From Peptoniphilus_B koenoeneniae (lineage in GTDB: Bacteria; Bacillota; Clostridia; Tissierellales; Peptoniphilaceae), in assembly GCF_030812875.1 (NCBI RefSeq), contig NZ_JAUSTN010000001.1:247670-311669 (forward strand): DNA of 64,000 nt, in the 5' to 3' direction. Positions 18,498 to 27,715 of this stretch are shown piece after piece. The notes beneath the pieces were generated by a model. That model was not told the DNA's origin. It saw only the letters and a program-made list of their open reading frames with translations, and did not search any database. Position numbers and translations under genes: made by a program. Each line of letters begins with the position of its first letter. Position 1 is the first letter of the stretch.

Positions 18498-21400
18498 TTA
18501 GTTCTTGTCTATGTTGTATAGAATTTGCGCTACTTGAGCTCTTGTAAATTGTGTCTTAGGTGAGAAGCTTCCGTCTTCCATACCTTTTACAAGTCCAAGT
18601 TTTGCCATTTCCATTACAGCATCTTTTGCCCAAGACTCAATATTTCCGTCGTCTTTAAATGCACTTGCAGTTCCTTTTGCATTTAACTTTTTGCCTGAAA
18701 GCTTTAAGAATTTAACCATCATGACTGCCATTTCTTCTCTTGTGATTTCTTTGTCCGGGTCAAAGCTTCCGCCTCCTCTACCCTTGGTTATGCCGACGCT
18801 TTCCGCCCAAGCTACATAGGGTGCGTAGTATGCATCTGCTTTGACGTCTTTGAAATTATTTGATTTAAATGAAGTCTTGTCGATATTTAATATTCTTCCA
18901 AGTACCGTTACAAGTTGTCCTCTTGTGATGCCTTTGTTCGGTGCAAATTCTGTAGCACTTACTCCTGCAAAGTATCCTTTTTCAACTACATAGTTTATGG
19001 CTTCTTTTGCCCAGTGACCTTCAATGTCTATGAAGTTATAAGCCTTATTATTTTGTGCTTCTCTTTTTACTTCTTTGGCAGGTGATTTTGTTTCTGCGTT
19101 CTTTGTACCTTTATCCGTGCTAAGTTTGAATGTTGAGCCCACGTACCACGGGTATGATGGGTAGCTTGGATAATTAGGTGTCGGTTTCGGATCCGGTTGT
19201 GGTGTCGGTGGTGTCGGTGTTACCTTCTTGTCCGGACTGTTGTTAAAGGCTTCTACTGCTGCCTTTAGTGTCGCTACTCCTTGGTCTAAAGCTCCTTGAT
19301 CCGTTGCATTTTTCAATGTTTCTTCTGCTGCTGTTATCGCTGCTTTAAGTTTGCTAAATGCTTCATCAGTCTTCTTGCCTTGTTCAATTTTCTTAGCTTC
19401 TGCTATTTCTTTTGTTAAAGCTTCTTTTTTTAGTGGTGCTTGTGGTTCAACTTTATCTGCACTTTCTTTAAAGGCTTTTACTGCTGCCTTTAATGTCGCT
19501 ACTCCTTGGTCTAAAGTTTCTTGATCTGTTGCAGTTTTTAATGTTTCTTCCGCTGCTGTTATCGCTGCTTTAAGTTTACTAAATGCTTCGTCTGTCTTCT
19601 TGCCTTGTTCAACCTTCTTAGCTTCTGCTATTTCTTTTGTTAAAGCTTCTTTTTTTAGTGGTGCTTGTGGTTCAACTTTATCTGCACTTTCTTTAAAAGC
19701 TTTTACTGCTGTTTTTAATGCTTTAACCGCTTCATCTAATTGAGTTTGCTCTGTTGCTTCCTCTAATACTTTTTCTGCTGATGCTATTGCAGCCTTAAGT
19801 GTATTAAATGCTTCGTCTGTTTTCTTGCCTTGCACTATTTCTTTTGCAGATGCTATTTCTTTTGTTAAAGCTTCTTTTTTTAGTACATCAGGACTGTTGT
19901 TAAAGGTTTCTACTGCTGCTTTTAATGTAGCTACTCCTTGGTTTAAAGCTTCTTGATCTGTTGCAGTTTTTAATGTTTCTTCTGCTACTGCGATTGCTGC
20001 TTTAAGTTTGCTAAATGCTTCGTCTGTCTTCTTACCTTGTTCAACCTTCTTAGCTACTTCGATTTCATTTGTTAAAGCTTCTGTATTTAAAATAACTTTT
20101 GTGAAGTTGGTCTTGTCTATTACTATCTTGGCATTTTGTTCTCCTTTTCCAGGGATAATAGGGCCTTCTCCTGATGCGATGGCGTCCATAGCATCTACCC
20201 AAACTTTGATCCATAAGAAGTCCGATGCTTCAAACACACTTTTGTCCATTGTGTATCTAAATATTTGCGGATAATTATGCTCTCCACCGTCTAAGCCCTT
20301 GTCCATATGTGTCTTTATTACTTCCGCTTCTATTACATCATTATTATTTTTAGGGTTTTTGTTATCTCTATAAAAGAACAGGTTTGTCAAGTGACCTTTC
20401 ATTCCCATTAGCTTCATACCATTAAATGTAAGTTCTACGGTAACTTTGTCTCCTCTGTAGACTACTTTTGCCGTGTGTTCTATTGCACCATTTGCCATGG
20501 ATTTTTGTCCCGGATTATATGCATGGTCTACTTCTACAGGTGCTGTGTATATTCCGTCTTCTATCGGAAGCTTTACGTCTTCGCTTGCTTTAAAGGCTTT
20601 TACTGCTGCCTTTAATGTCGCTACTCCTTGGTCTAAAGCTCCTTGATCTGTTGCAGTTTTTAATGTTTCTTCTGCTGCTGTTATCGCTGCTTGAAGTTTG
20701 CTAAATGCTTCGTCTGTCTTCTTGCCTTGTTCAATCTTCTTAGCTTCTGCTATTTCTTTTGTTAAAGCTTCTTTTTTTAGTACATCAGGACTTTTGTTAA
20801 AGGCTTCTACTGCAGCCTTTAATGTCGCTACTCCTTGGTTTAAAGCTTCTTGATCTGTTGCAGTTTTTAATGTTTCTTCTGCTGCTGTTATCGCTGCTTG
20901 AAGTTTGCTAAATGCTTCGTCTGTCTTCTTGCCTTGTTCAATCTTCTTAGCTCCTGCTATTTCTTTTGTTAAAGCTTCTTTTTCTAAAACATCAGGACTA
21001 TTTTTAAAGGCTTTTACTGCTGTTTTTAATGCTTTAACCGCTTCATCTAATTGAGTTTGCTCTGTTGCTTCCCCTAATACTTTTTCTGCTGCTGCGATTG
21101 CTGCTTTAAGTTTGCTAAATGCTTCGTCTGTTTTCTTGCCTTTAACTATTTCTTTTGCCGCTGCAATTTCTTTTGTTAGTGCTTCTTTTTCTAATACATT
21201 AGGACTGTTGTTAAAGGCTTCTACCGCTGCTTTTAGTGTCGCTACTCCTTGGTCTAAAGCTTCTTGATCCGTTGCAGTTTTTAATGTTTCTTCTGCAGCT
21301 GCGATTGCTGCTTTAAGGGTATTAAATGCTTCTTCAGTCTTCTTGCCTTGTTCAACCTTCTTAGCTTCTGCTATTTCTTTTGTTAAAGCTTCTTTTTTTA

Positions 21401-23540
21401 AAACAACTTTTTTAAGATGCTCTTTATTTATAATTATTCTTGCTTCTTGTGCGCCTTTTCCGGGGCCGCCCATAAAGCCGTCCATTACATCTACCCAAAC
21501 TCTGCACCATATGAATTCCGATGCTTCAAATAGATCTCTGTTCATTGTGAAGCTGAAGACTTGTGGGAACTCTTTACTTTGTCCGTCCGTGCCAATGTCA
21601 GTGAAGGTTTTTTCTATTTTTGTTTCTACTGCACGTCCACCACTTCTTGGATCTTGGTTGTTTTCAAAAGTGAACAGGTTTGTCAAGTGACCTTTCATTC
21701 CGTTTAGATCCATGCCTTTAAATGTAAGCTCTACTTTTACTTTGTCTTCCTTTAAGATTAGTTTTGCAATGTGTTCTATTGCACCGTTTGCCATGGATTT
21801 TTGTCCAGGATTGGATGCATTTCCTATTTCCACAGATGCCAAATATATTCCGTCTTCTGTCGGGAGCTTTACGTCTCCACTTGCTTTAAAGGCTTCTACT
21901 GCTGCCTTAAGTGTTGTTACTTCTTTGTCCAAATCCTCTTGGTCCGTTGCTTCTTTTAATACCTTTTCAGCTTCTGCAATTACGCTTTGGAGTATGTTAA
22001 ATTCTTCTACTTTTTTATTGCCTTTAACTATATCTTTTGCCGCTTTGATTGCATCTGACAAGGCTTGTGTATTTAAAACAACTTTTGCGAAGTTGGTCTT
22101 GTCTATTACTATCTTGGCATTTTGTTCTCCTTTTCCAGGGATAATAGGGCCTTCTCCTGATGCGATGGCGTCCATAGCATCTACCCAAACTTTGATCCAT
22201 AAAAAGTCCGATGCTTCAAACACACTTTTGTCCATTGTGTATCTAAATATTTGCGGATAATTATGCTCTCCACCGTCTAAGCCCTTGTCCATATGTGTCT
22301 TTATTACTTCCGCTTCTATTACATCATTATTATTTTTAGGGTTTTTGTTATCTCTGTAAAAGAAGAGGTTTGTCAAGTGACCTTTCATTCCCATTAGCTT
22401 CATACCATTAAATGTAAGTTCTACGGTAACTTTGTCTCCTCTGTAGACTACTTTTGCCGTGTGTTCTATTGCACCATTTGCCATGGATTTTTGTCCCGGA
22501 TTATATGCATGGTCTACTTCTACAGGTGCTGTGTATATTCCGTCTTCTATCGGAAGCTTTACGTCTTCACTTGCTTTAAAGGCTTCTACTGCTGCCTGTA
22601 GTGTCGCTACTCCTTGGTTTAAAGCTTCTTGATCTGTTGCAGTTTTTAATGTTTCTTCTGCTGTTGTTATTGCAGCTTTAAGAGTATTAAAAGCTTCGTC
22701 TGTTTTCTTACCTTGTGCTATAGCCTTAGCTTCATTCACCTTTTCTTGTAGATCAGCTTTATTTAAGCCAGGTGTTGCACTCTCCACAAGGACCATTTTA
22801 TTCAAGTCAAAGTTATTGATACCATATATATTTTTAACAGGATCTTCATCTGTTTTTGGTTTGACATCAACTGTTATATTTCCCCATTGAACATAGCAAT
22901 GTACATATCTGGCATTTTCAAGATATATGAATTGATTTACATCTCCAAGTTTAGATATAGGTACGTTTTCTAATCTTATCTTTGTAATTCTCTCTCCATA
23001 CTCTTCTGCAGCCGAGTCTAAAGTAAATTCTTCCACTTCCAGTATTTGGACAGGCTGTAAGTTTCCGTCGGCTGTTTTATATCTGATGTCTTCATCGTCA
23101 TTTATTTTTACTAAACCGAAATCTTCAGGTCCTTCTTCTCCCATTACATCGTTTACATATGAAACTGTAAGATTCGCTTTATTGTCTTTAATTTCAACTT
23201 CGTAATACGGACTAACTCCTATTTCCACGTTTAAAAGACCGTTGTTATCTGTGCGCCTAGACGCAAGCATCTTATTATATTCTTCTTTGGTGTATTTAAA
23301 CTTTCCATTCTCCCAAAGGTTTTTCACACCGCTATAAATTAGGTCTTCTTCATCTATAATGGGCATTGCTTCATACTTACCCGATGGAATATCTGCCTTA
23401 TTTGCAGCTTCTCTTAGCTGAACTGTTTGGATTATCGGGTTTATATCTTCCACAGGTGCTATCTGGAATGCCGATACTGCTGAGGGGATTATCATAATTC
23501 CGACAAGTGTTGCCGATATTATTCTTTTTATTTTGTTCAT
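18498..23540 (-). CDS. Giant FIVAR/NEAT repeat, S-layer-anchored surface protein
   Basis: About 1680 residues; positions are counted from the upstream ATG at 23555. Signal peptide (to AVSA, ~29). A beta-rich N-terminal region of unknown type spans ~60-260. Ten FIVAR-like three-helix repeats of ~68 residues (LxKEALTKEIAEAKK...) follow. Three NEAT domains start near 340, 567 and 1005; the first and third are almost identical. A Pro/Tyr-rich linker and three SLH domains (~1500-1685) end the protein. SLH domains attach it to the cell wall; the helical repeats probably project the NEAT modules. FIVAR-type modules in related cocci bind host proteins, but no ligand can be read here. Start 23540 has AAAGGAG five bases upstream. 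Confidence 0.9.
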   Translation of the reverse strand: MNKIKRIISATLVGIMIIPSAVSAFQIAPVEDINPIIQTVQLREAANKADIPSGKYEAMPIIDEEDLIYSGVKNLWENGKFKYTKEEYNKMLASRRTDNNGLLNVEIGVSPYYEVEIKDNKANLTVSYVNDVMGEEGPEDFGLVKINDDEDIRYKTADGNLQPVQILEVEEFTLDSAAEEYGERITKIRLENVPISKLGDVNQFIYLENARYVHCYVQWGNITVDVKPKTDEDPVKNIYGINNFDLNKMVLVESATPGLNKADLQEKVNEAKAIAQGKKTDEAFNTLKAAITTAEETLKTATDQEALNQGVATLQAAVEAFKASEDVKLPIEDGIYTAPVEVDHAYNPGQKSMANGAIEHTAKVVYRGDKVTVELTFNGMKLMGMKGHLTNLFFYRDNKNPKNNNDVIEAEVIKTHMDKGLDGGEHNYPQIFRYTMDKSVFEASDFLWIKVWVDAMDAIASGEGPIIPGKGEQNAKIVIDKTNFAKVVLNTQALSDAIKAAKDIVKGNKKVEEFNILQSVIAEAEKVLKEATDQEDLDKEVTTLKAAVEAFKASGDVKLPTEDGIYLASVEIGNASNPGQKSMANGAIEHIAKLILKEDKVKVELTFKGMDLNGMKGHLTNLFTFENNQDPRSGGRAVETKIEKTFTDIGTDGQSKEFPQVFSFTMNRDLFEASEFIWCRVWVDVMDGFMGGPGKGAQEARIIINKEHLKKVVLKKEALTKEIAEAKKVEQGKKTEEAFNTLKAAIAAAEETLKTATDQEALDQGVATLKAAVEAFNNSPNVLEKEALTKEIAAAKEIVKGKKTDEAFSKLKAAIAAAEKVLGEATEQTQLDEAVKALKTAVKAFKNSPDVLEKEALTKEIAGAKKIEQGKKTDEAFSKLQAAITAAEETLKTATDQEALNQGVATLKAAVEAFNKSPDVLKKEALTKEIAEAKKIEQGKKTDEAFSKLQAAITAAEETLKTATDQGALDQGVATLKAAVKAFKASEDVKLPIEDGIYTAPVEVDHAYNPGQKSMANGAIEHTAKVVYRGDKVTVELTFNGMKLMGMKGHLTNLFFYRDNKNPKNNNDVIEAEVIKTHMDKGLDGGEHNYPQIFRYTMDKSVFEASDFLWIKVWVDAMDAIASGEGPIIPGKGEQNAKIVIDKTNFTKVILNTEALTNEIEVAKKVEQGKKTDEAFSKLKAAIAVAEETLKTATDQEALNQGVATLKAAVETFNNSPDVLKKEALTKEIASAKEIVQGKKTDEAFNTLKAAIASAEKVLEEATEQTQLDEAVKALKTAVKAFKESADKVEPQAPLKKEALTKEIAEAKKVEQGKKTDEAFSKLKAAITAAEETLKTATDQETLDQGVATLKAAVKAFKESADKVEPQAPLKKEALTKEIAEAKKIEQGKKTDEAFSKLKAAITAAEETLKNATDQGALDQGVATLKAAVEAFNNSPDKKVTPTPPTPQPDPKPTPNYPSYPSYPWYVGSTFKLSTDKGTKNAETKSPAKEVKREAQNNKAYNFIDIEGHWAKEAINYVVEKGYFAGVSATEFAPNKGITRGQLVTVLGRILNIDKTSFKSNNFKDVKADAYYAPYVAWAESVGITKGRGGGSFDPDKEITREEMAVMMVKFLKLSGKKLNAKGTASAFKDDGNIESWAKDAVMEMAKLGLVKGMEDGSFSPKTQFTRAQVAQILYNIDKN
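20094..20600 (-). repeat. Copy A of a ~500-bp nearly identical NEAT-domain repeat
   Basis: This block and 22079-22585 encode the same NEAT domain with only a few base differences, plus the start of the following helical repeat. They lie 1985 bp apart in the same gene and orientation. Confidence 0.9.
22079..22585 (-). repeat. Copy B of the ~500-bp NEAT-domain repeat
   Basis: Partner of 20094-20600. Near-identity over 500 bases, while the NEAT domain between them (21400-21870) is clearly diverged, points to recent internal duplication or gene conversion. Confidence 0.9.
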
Positions 23541-23578
23541 TAGTACTCCTTTCATATTTTTCTTCTTACTTTTAGCTT

Positions 23579-24094
23579 TTAGTTTGCTAATCGTTTTATG
23601 TTCTCCGCAAAATAGTTTGCGGCTTCTAATAGTTCTTCTTCTGTTGCCTTTCTTGATTTAAGGCTTGTTTCTATCATTTTTTCTTTTATCTTTTTTGGAA
23701 CTACAAGTCCTGTTATTCCTTTTAATTTTTCTATCATCTTTGGGTCTACTAGTCCTGGGCATATGTATTGTCCCAGGGAATCTCTATCTTTTAATAGGTC
23801 CTGCAGATTTTTTATCACCTTCCTTCCATGTTCTGAGTCTGGCATCGCTCCCAAGGTGGCAAATAAGCCAATTTTTTTATTTTTTATTGTTTTTAATAGT
23901 TTTAGTGTTTTTGTTTCTAATGTTCCTCTGTCTATCCATCCTCCTAATAGGATAAAGTCATATTCTTCTATTTGGGGTGCTTCTCTTATGTCTTTTATTG
24001 TCATTTGTTGCTTGTCTTTTAAGGCTTCATAGATTTTTTCTGCCATTCTCTTGGTGTTTCCCGTCTTTGATGAATAAATTATTAGTCCTTTCAC
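23579..24094 (-). CDS. Flavodoxin-family protein of the heme locus
   Basis: 171 residues. The N-terminal FMN-phosphate loop is YSSKTGNTKRMAEKIY, and LLGGWIDRGT is a second flavin-contact segment. GTG start preceded by AAGGAGG. It is the gene between the heme ABC importer and the NEAT-SLH genes. By analogy with flavodoxins paired with anaerobic heme-degrading radical SAM enzymes (HmuF-HmuW in Fusobacterium) it could feed electrons to heme breakdown, but no such enzyme is in the window; this role is an inference. A broken second copy lies at 18282-18392. Confidence 0.82.
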   Translation of the reverse strand: MKGLIIYSSKTGNTKRMAEKIYEALKDKQQMTIKDIREAPQIEEYDFILLGGWIDRGTLETKTLKLLKTIKNKKIGLFATLGAMPDSEHGRKVIKNLQDLLKDRDSLGQYICPGLVDPKMIEKLKGITGLVVPKKIKEKMIETSLKSRKATEEELLEAANYFAENIKRLAN

Positions 24095-24103
24095 TTTTCC
24101 TCC

Positions 24104-24865
24104 TTAGTCTTCTGCAAATACATATTTTTTATTTTCTATGTCTATTATTTTTAGCCTTGTGTCGTAAATCTTGCTTATCTTATCTTCTGTCAAGACTTGG
24201 CTTGCCTTTCCTTGAAATTCGATTTTTCCCTTCATCATTCCTACTATGGTGTCTGAATATTCTAAGGACTGGTTGATGTCATGAAGAACCATGATTATTG
24301 TCTTGCCAAGATTTTTATTCAAATTTCTTATTAGTTTTAAAATTTCTACCTGGTATTTTATGTCTAAGTAGGTTGTGGGTTCGTCTAAGAGAAGTATCTC
24401 ACTATCTTGTGCAATTGCCATGGCTATCCACGCCCTTTGGACTTGTCCACCTGATAGAGAGTTTACTCGCTCTTTTCTTATTTCTTCTAAACCACAAACT
24501 TCTATGGCTTGGTTTATTTTATTTTTGTCCTCTTGACTTGGTTTTTGCATAAAGCCTAGATAGGGATTTCTTCCATAGGCAACAAGTTCTTCAACTTTAA
24601 TATCGCCTGCTATTTGATTTTTTTGTCTAACTATGGCAACTTTTTTTGCAAATTCTTTTCTCTCTATATTTTTTATATTTTTGCCATCAAGACTTATAAA
24701 ACCCATTTTTGGTTTTTCCACTCTTGTTATTAGTTTAAAGAGGGTTGATTTTCCACAGCCGTTTGCTCCTAAGAGGGTGGTTATTTTATTTTTTTCTATT
24801 TTTAGGCTTAAGTCTTTAATTACTGAGTTTTTTCCATAGGAGAAAAATAAGTGTTTAATTTCCAT
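24104..24865 (-). CDS. Heme/siderophore-type ABC importer, ATP-binding protein
   Basis: 253 residues of the FepC/HmuV class. Walker A is LLGANGCGKST (~32-42), the signature is LSGGQVQR (~137-144), Walker B is ILLLDEPTTYLD, and the H-loop is MVLHDIN. It powers the permease encoded just upstream, which it overlaps by 11 bases. Context (NEAT proteins, Shp-like protein, lipoprotein) makes heme the likely substrate; it corresponds in role to HtsC/SiaC of streptococci. Confidence 0.9.
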   Translation of the reverse strand: MEIKHLFFSYGKNSVIKDLSLKIEKNKITTLLGANGCGKSTLFKLITRVEKPKMGFISLDGKNIKNIERKEFAKKVAIVRQKNQIAGDIKVEELVAYGRNPYLGFMQKPSQEDKNKINQAIEVCGLEEIRKERVNSLSGGQVQRAWIAMAIAQDSEILLLDEPTTYLDIKYQVEILKLIRNLNKNLGKTIIMVLHDINQSLEYSDTIVGMMKGKIEFQGKASQVLTEDKISKIYDTRLKIIDIENKKYVFAED

Positions 24866-25844
24866 AGTTTTTTCCTCCTATTTTAAGTAGTGTAATGAAA
24901 AATATTCCGCCTATTACTGTCATTACTATTGATGGTTTTATTTCGTAGGGGTAGGCTATTACTCTTCCTAAGGTGTCTGATAATAGGAGGGTTATGGCTC
25001 CTAATATCATTGAGTAGGGTATTAAGTTCTTGTGGTTTGAGCCAAGAATTATTCTTCCTATGTGTGGTACTACTAATCCTAAAAATCCTATTACTCCTAC
25101 TATTGCTGTTGATACGGAGGCTAGAATTATTGCTATTAGTGCCAGAATAAATCTGTCTCTATTGACGTTTACTCCCAAGGATTTTGCTGTTTGGTCTTCC
25201 AGTTGAAGTAGGTTTGCTGTTCTTATGGTGAAGAGTGCTATTATTAGAAATAGGATTCCGTAAATTGCCATAATTTTTACGTCTGACCAGGTTTTTTGTG
25301 CTACATTTCCTTCTATTATGGATTGTACGTTTGTTAGGTTTCCTCCCATCATGGCTTTTATTGCGTCATTTATTCCTATTAGGGTCATGTTGAGTGCCAC
25401 ACCTACGAGGATTAATTTTATTGGGTTGGATCCTCCGTTCCAAGCTAGTGAATATATTAAGAGGTAGGCAAGGAGTCCTCCCACAACTGAAAAAAGTGGG
25501 CTAAAGGCATATAAGCCAGGGAATAATATCATTACAAGGCTTGCTGATAGACTAGCTGCTGATGATATTCCTATTATTCCTGGATCTGTTAGGGGATTTT
25601 GCATTACTGCTTGAAGGAGAACTCCTGATGTTGCAAGGGCTGCTCCAGCTAGTATTGAGATTATTATTCTTGGAAACCTAAGGTCATATATTGTCGCCAC
25701 GTCGGGATCATATTCTATGAACAAGCCTCTTATTAATTTGCCAAAGGTCATTTCTATAGATCCTGTTTTTGCTGAATAAAGTATGAGTCCTATTAGGACT
25801 AGGATTGATATGGTGTAAACTAGGATGATTTTATTTTTCTTCAT
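24855..25844 (-). CDS. FecCD-family ABC permease, probable heme importer
   Basis: About 329 residues, polytopic, with the FecCD signatures DLRFPRIIISILAGAALATSG near the N-terminus and FLGLVVPHIGRIILGSNH near the C-terminus. It forms the membrane channel of the importer. I start at 25844 because AGGTGATAAGACAA precedes this ATG; an upstream GTG lies within the ribosome site. It overlaps both neighbours, so the importer genes are translationally coupled. Confidence 0.9.
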   Translation of the reverse strand: MKKNKIILVYTISILVLIGLILYSAKTGSIEMTFGKLIRGLFIEYDPDVATIYDLRFPRIIISILAGAALATSGVLLQAVMQNPLTDPGIIGISSAASLSASLVMILFPGLYAFSPLFSVVGGLLAYLLIYSLAWNGGSNPIKLILVGVALNMTLIGINDAIKAMMGGNLTNVQSIIEGNVAQKTWSDVKIMAIYGILFLIIALFTIRTANLLQLEDQTAKSLGVNVNRDRFILALIAIILASVSTAIVGVIGFLGLVVPHIGRIILGSNHKNLIPYSMILGAITLLLSDTLGRVIAYPYEIKPSIVMTVIGGIFFITLLKIGGKNYGN

Positions 25845-26754
25845 TTGTCTTATCACCTGTATTTCCTACTTCATTTGAGTCTTTTCCATAGAAGAGTTTG
25901 TCTAAGTCATTTAGGGCTTCTTTATAGTTAAATTTTGCACTCATTCCAAATTTTTTATAGTCAAGGTCATATACTTTGTTCTCTTGTACTGCTCTGAAGT
26001 GCTTCCAAATGTCATTTTCTGCAAAGTCTTTCTTAAACATGGCCATTACATCTTCGGGCAAGGCGTGGGCTGTTCTTAATATTATGTCTGGATCTTTTTG
26101 TAGCATGTCTTCTGTGTTTATTGTTATGAATTGTTGATTGGTGCCACCATAGACATTTTCTGCTCCTGCAAGTTCTGCGAGGCTTCCTACATAGGAGTTT
26201 TCTGTTGCTACTACATAGGACCCTGGCAAACCCATAAGGATTAATACCTTTGGTGCTTTTTTATCCTTGTGCTTTTCTCTGTAGTCGTCTATGAATTTTT
26301 TGTAGTCGTCAATTAAGGCTTTGGCCTCTTTTTTTCTGTTAAGTAATTTTCCCAGATCCTCTATTGACTTATACATTCCATCTGTGTTGTTTAGATTCAA
26401 AAATCCATAGTCAAGGTCTGCTGCCTTGTATTTTGGAAGTAGGTCTGAGATTAAGGACACTGGTGAAAAAACATAGTCTGGATTTATTTGTTTTAATTTT
26501 TCTATGTCTGGTGTCATTGCCATACCTACTTTTGGTACGTCTTTATATCTTTCTGGCATTTTATCTATTTCTGAGTCTGGTACTGCAACTAGGTCTATGT
26601 TTAATTTTTCCATAATGTAAACTGTTGCCATGGATGTTGCTGCTATTCTTAAGTTGCCTCCGGTCTTCTTTCCTTCTGTTTTTTGGTTGACGCATCCTGT
26701 TAATAGGAGGATTGCAAGTAAAAGTGTAGAAATTTTAGTTTTCTTCATTTTCAT
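25831..26754 (-). CDS. Heme ABC transporter substrate-binding lipoprotein
   Basis: 307 residues with a lipoprotein signal (LLLAILLLTGC, Cys ~21) and a periplasmic-binding fold of the helical-backbone class (FepB/IsdE/HtsA). It begins at ATG 26754 or, with better spacing from GGAGG, at the ATG six bases inward (26748). It should receive heme from the Shp-like and NEAT proteins and pass it to the permease. It overlaps the Shp-like gene by 20 bases and the permease gene by 14. Confidence 0.88.
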   Translation of the reverse strand: MKMKKTKISTLLLAILLLTGCVNQKTEGKKTGGNLRIAATSMATVYIMEKLNIDLVAVPDSEIDKMPERYKDVPKVGMAMTPDIEKLKQINPDYVFSPVSLISDLLPKYKAADLDYGFLNLNNTDGMYKSIEDLGKLLNRKKEAKALIDDYKKFIDDYREKHKDKKAPKVLILMGLPGSYVVATENSYVGSLAELAGAENVYGGTNQQFITINTEDMLQKDPDIILRTAHALPEDVMAMFKKDFAENDIWKHFRAVQENKVYDLDYKKFGMSAKFNYKEALNDLDKLFYGKDSNEVGNTGDKTNEEK

Positions 26755-27715
26755 ATGCCTCCATTCTTTCGTCTTCTAAGTCGCTTTCCATTTTTTTATA
26801 GTATAAAAATGTTAGTAGGCTTATTAGAATTAAAATTGTTGTTACTGAAAATAAAACTCCTATTAATAAATATATAAATGCCATTGTTATTTTCCCAAGG
26901 GGTCTGTTGTCTTTTTCTTCTTCGCTTGTGTCGGAGTAGTATAGTTTTTTTATTTGGGGTGAGTCTTTTGTTAATAGACCATGTTTATAGCCTAAATCTC
27001 CTGCTGAAAATTTTGAGTTTACTGGCTTTACTTCTATTTTTTCTCCTTCACTTGCTTGTAGAATTTGTCCTACTTGGGAGCCTCCTTCTACAGGTTTCAT
27101 ATTTTTTAAGTTTAAAGGGCTATTTCCTGTGTTTTTTTCAGTTTCTATAGGGTTTTGTGCTGTATTTTGATTTTCTTCTATTTCTTCTTCTTGCCCTATG
27201 TTTACTGGTTGATTGTCTTCTGGTAGGTCTTCTAAGGTTTTAAAGTCGGTGTTACCTGGTGCGGGATTTGATATGTCATAATAGAAAACTACATCTCTTC
27301 CCATTGGTCCTACGAAAAATGTTGCTCTTACTATTACATTTTTTGAGGGGATTTCAAATCTATAGTCTTTTGTTTCTTCTGTTTGACCTGTTACTTCTGC
27401 TGATACTGAATAAAAGTCTTTCTCTCCTCTTTCTTGCACTGCAAATGTTTCGTTTTTTATATAGTTTGCAAGGCTATATCTAACTGATAGGAACATTCTT
27501 CCGTCGTCTGTTGTTTCTAAAAGGGCTTGGGGGTTAAGTACATTTTCTGTCATTCCTTGTCCTATGCCTGGATTGTTGCCTGCGTCTTCTATTACTCCTG
27601 TGACTGGATGTATGTAATAGGGTGTGGCTTTAAATATTTCTTGGGTGTAGGCTAGGGCTTTGGTGGTTGTCAAAAGGCTTAACATCAATAAAAATATTAA
27701 AATTTTTCTTTTCAT
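26735..27715 (-). CDS. Shp-like membrane-anchored heme-binding protein
   Basis: 326 residues: signal peptide (to ALA), then a domain resembling the streptococcal Shp heme-binding fold (YYIHPVTGVIEDAGNN, GQGMTENVLNPQALLE, LSVRYSLANYI, VFYYDIS). An acidic low-complexity spacer and a C-terminal membrane segment (~285-310, AFIYLLIGVLFSVTTILILI) with a charged tail follow. In S. pyogenes Shp passes heme from Shr to HtsA; the gene order here fits that relay. Its ATG overlaps the preceding TGA (ATGA). Confidence 0.82.
   Translation of the reverse strand: MKRKILIFLLMLSLLTTTKALAYTQEIFKATPYYIHPVTGVIEDAGNNPGIGQGMTENVLNPQALLETTDDGRMFLSVRYSLANYIKNETFAVQERGEKDFYSVSAEVTGQTEETKDYRFEIPSKNVIVRATFFVGPMGRDVVFYYDISNPAPGNTDFKTLEDLPEDNQPVNIGQEEEIEENQNTAQNPIETEKNTGNSPLNLKNMKPVEGGSQVGQILQASEGEKIEVKPVNSKFSAGDLGYKHGLLTKDSPQIKKLYYSDTSEEEKDNRPLGKITMAFIYLLIGVLFSVTTILILISLLTFLYYKKMESDLEDERMEAYENEEN

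Noticed and set aside
20040..22740. Plus-strand reading frames across the NEAT/FIVAR genes
   Set aside because: They are antisense shadows of repetitive coding sequence; none has a ribosome site or a recognisable domain.
19240..22740. Regularly spaced repeats as a possible CRISPR array
   Set aside because: The ~200-base period is the coding period of FIVAR helices, with no short identical repeats and unique spacers.
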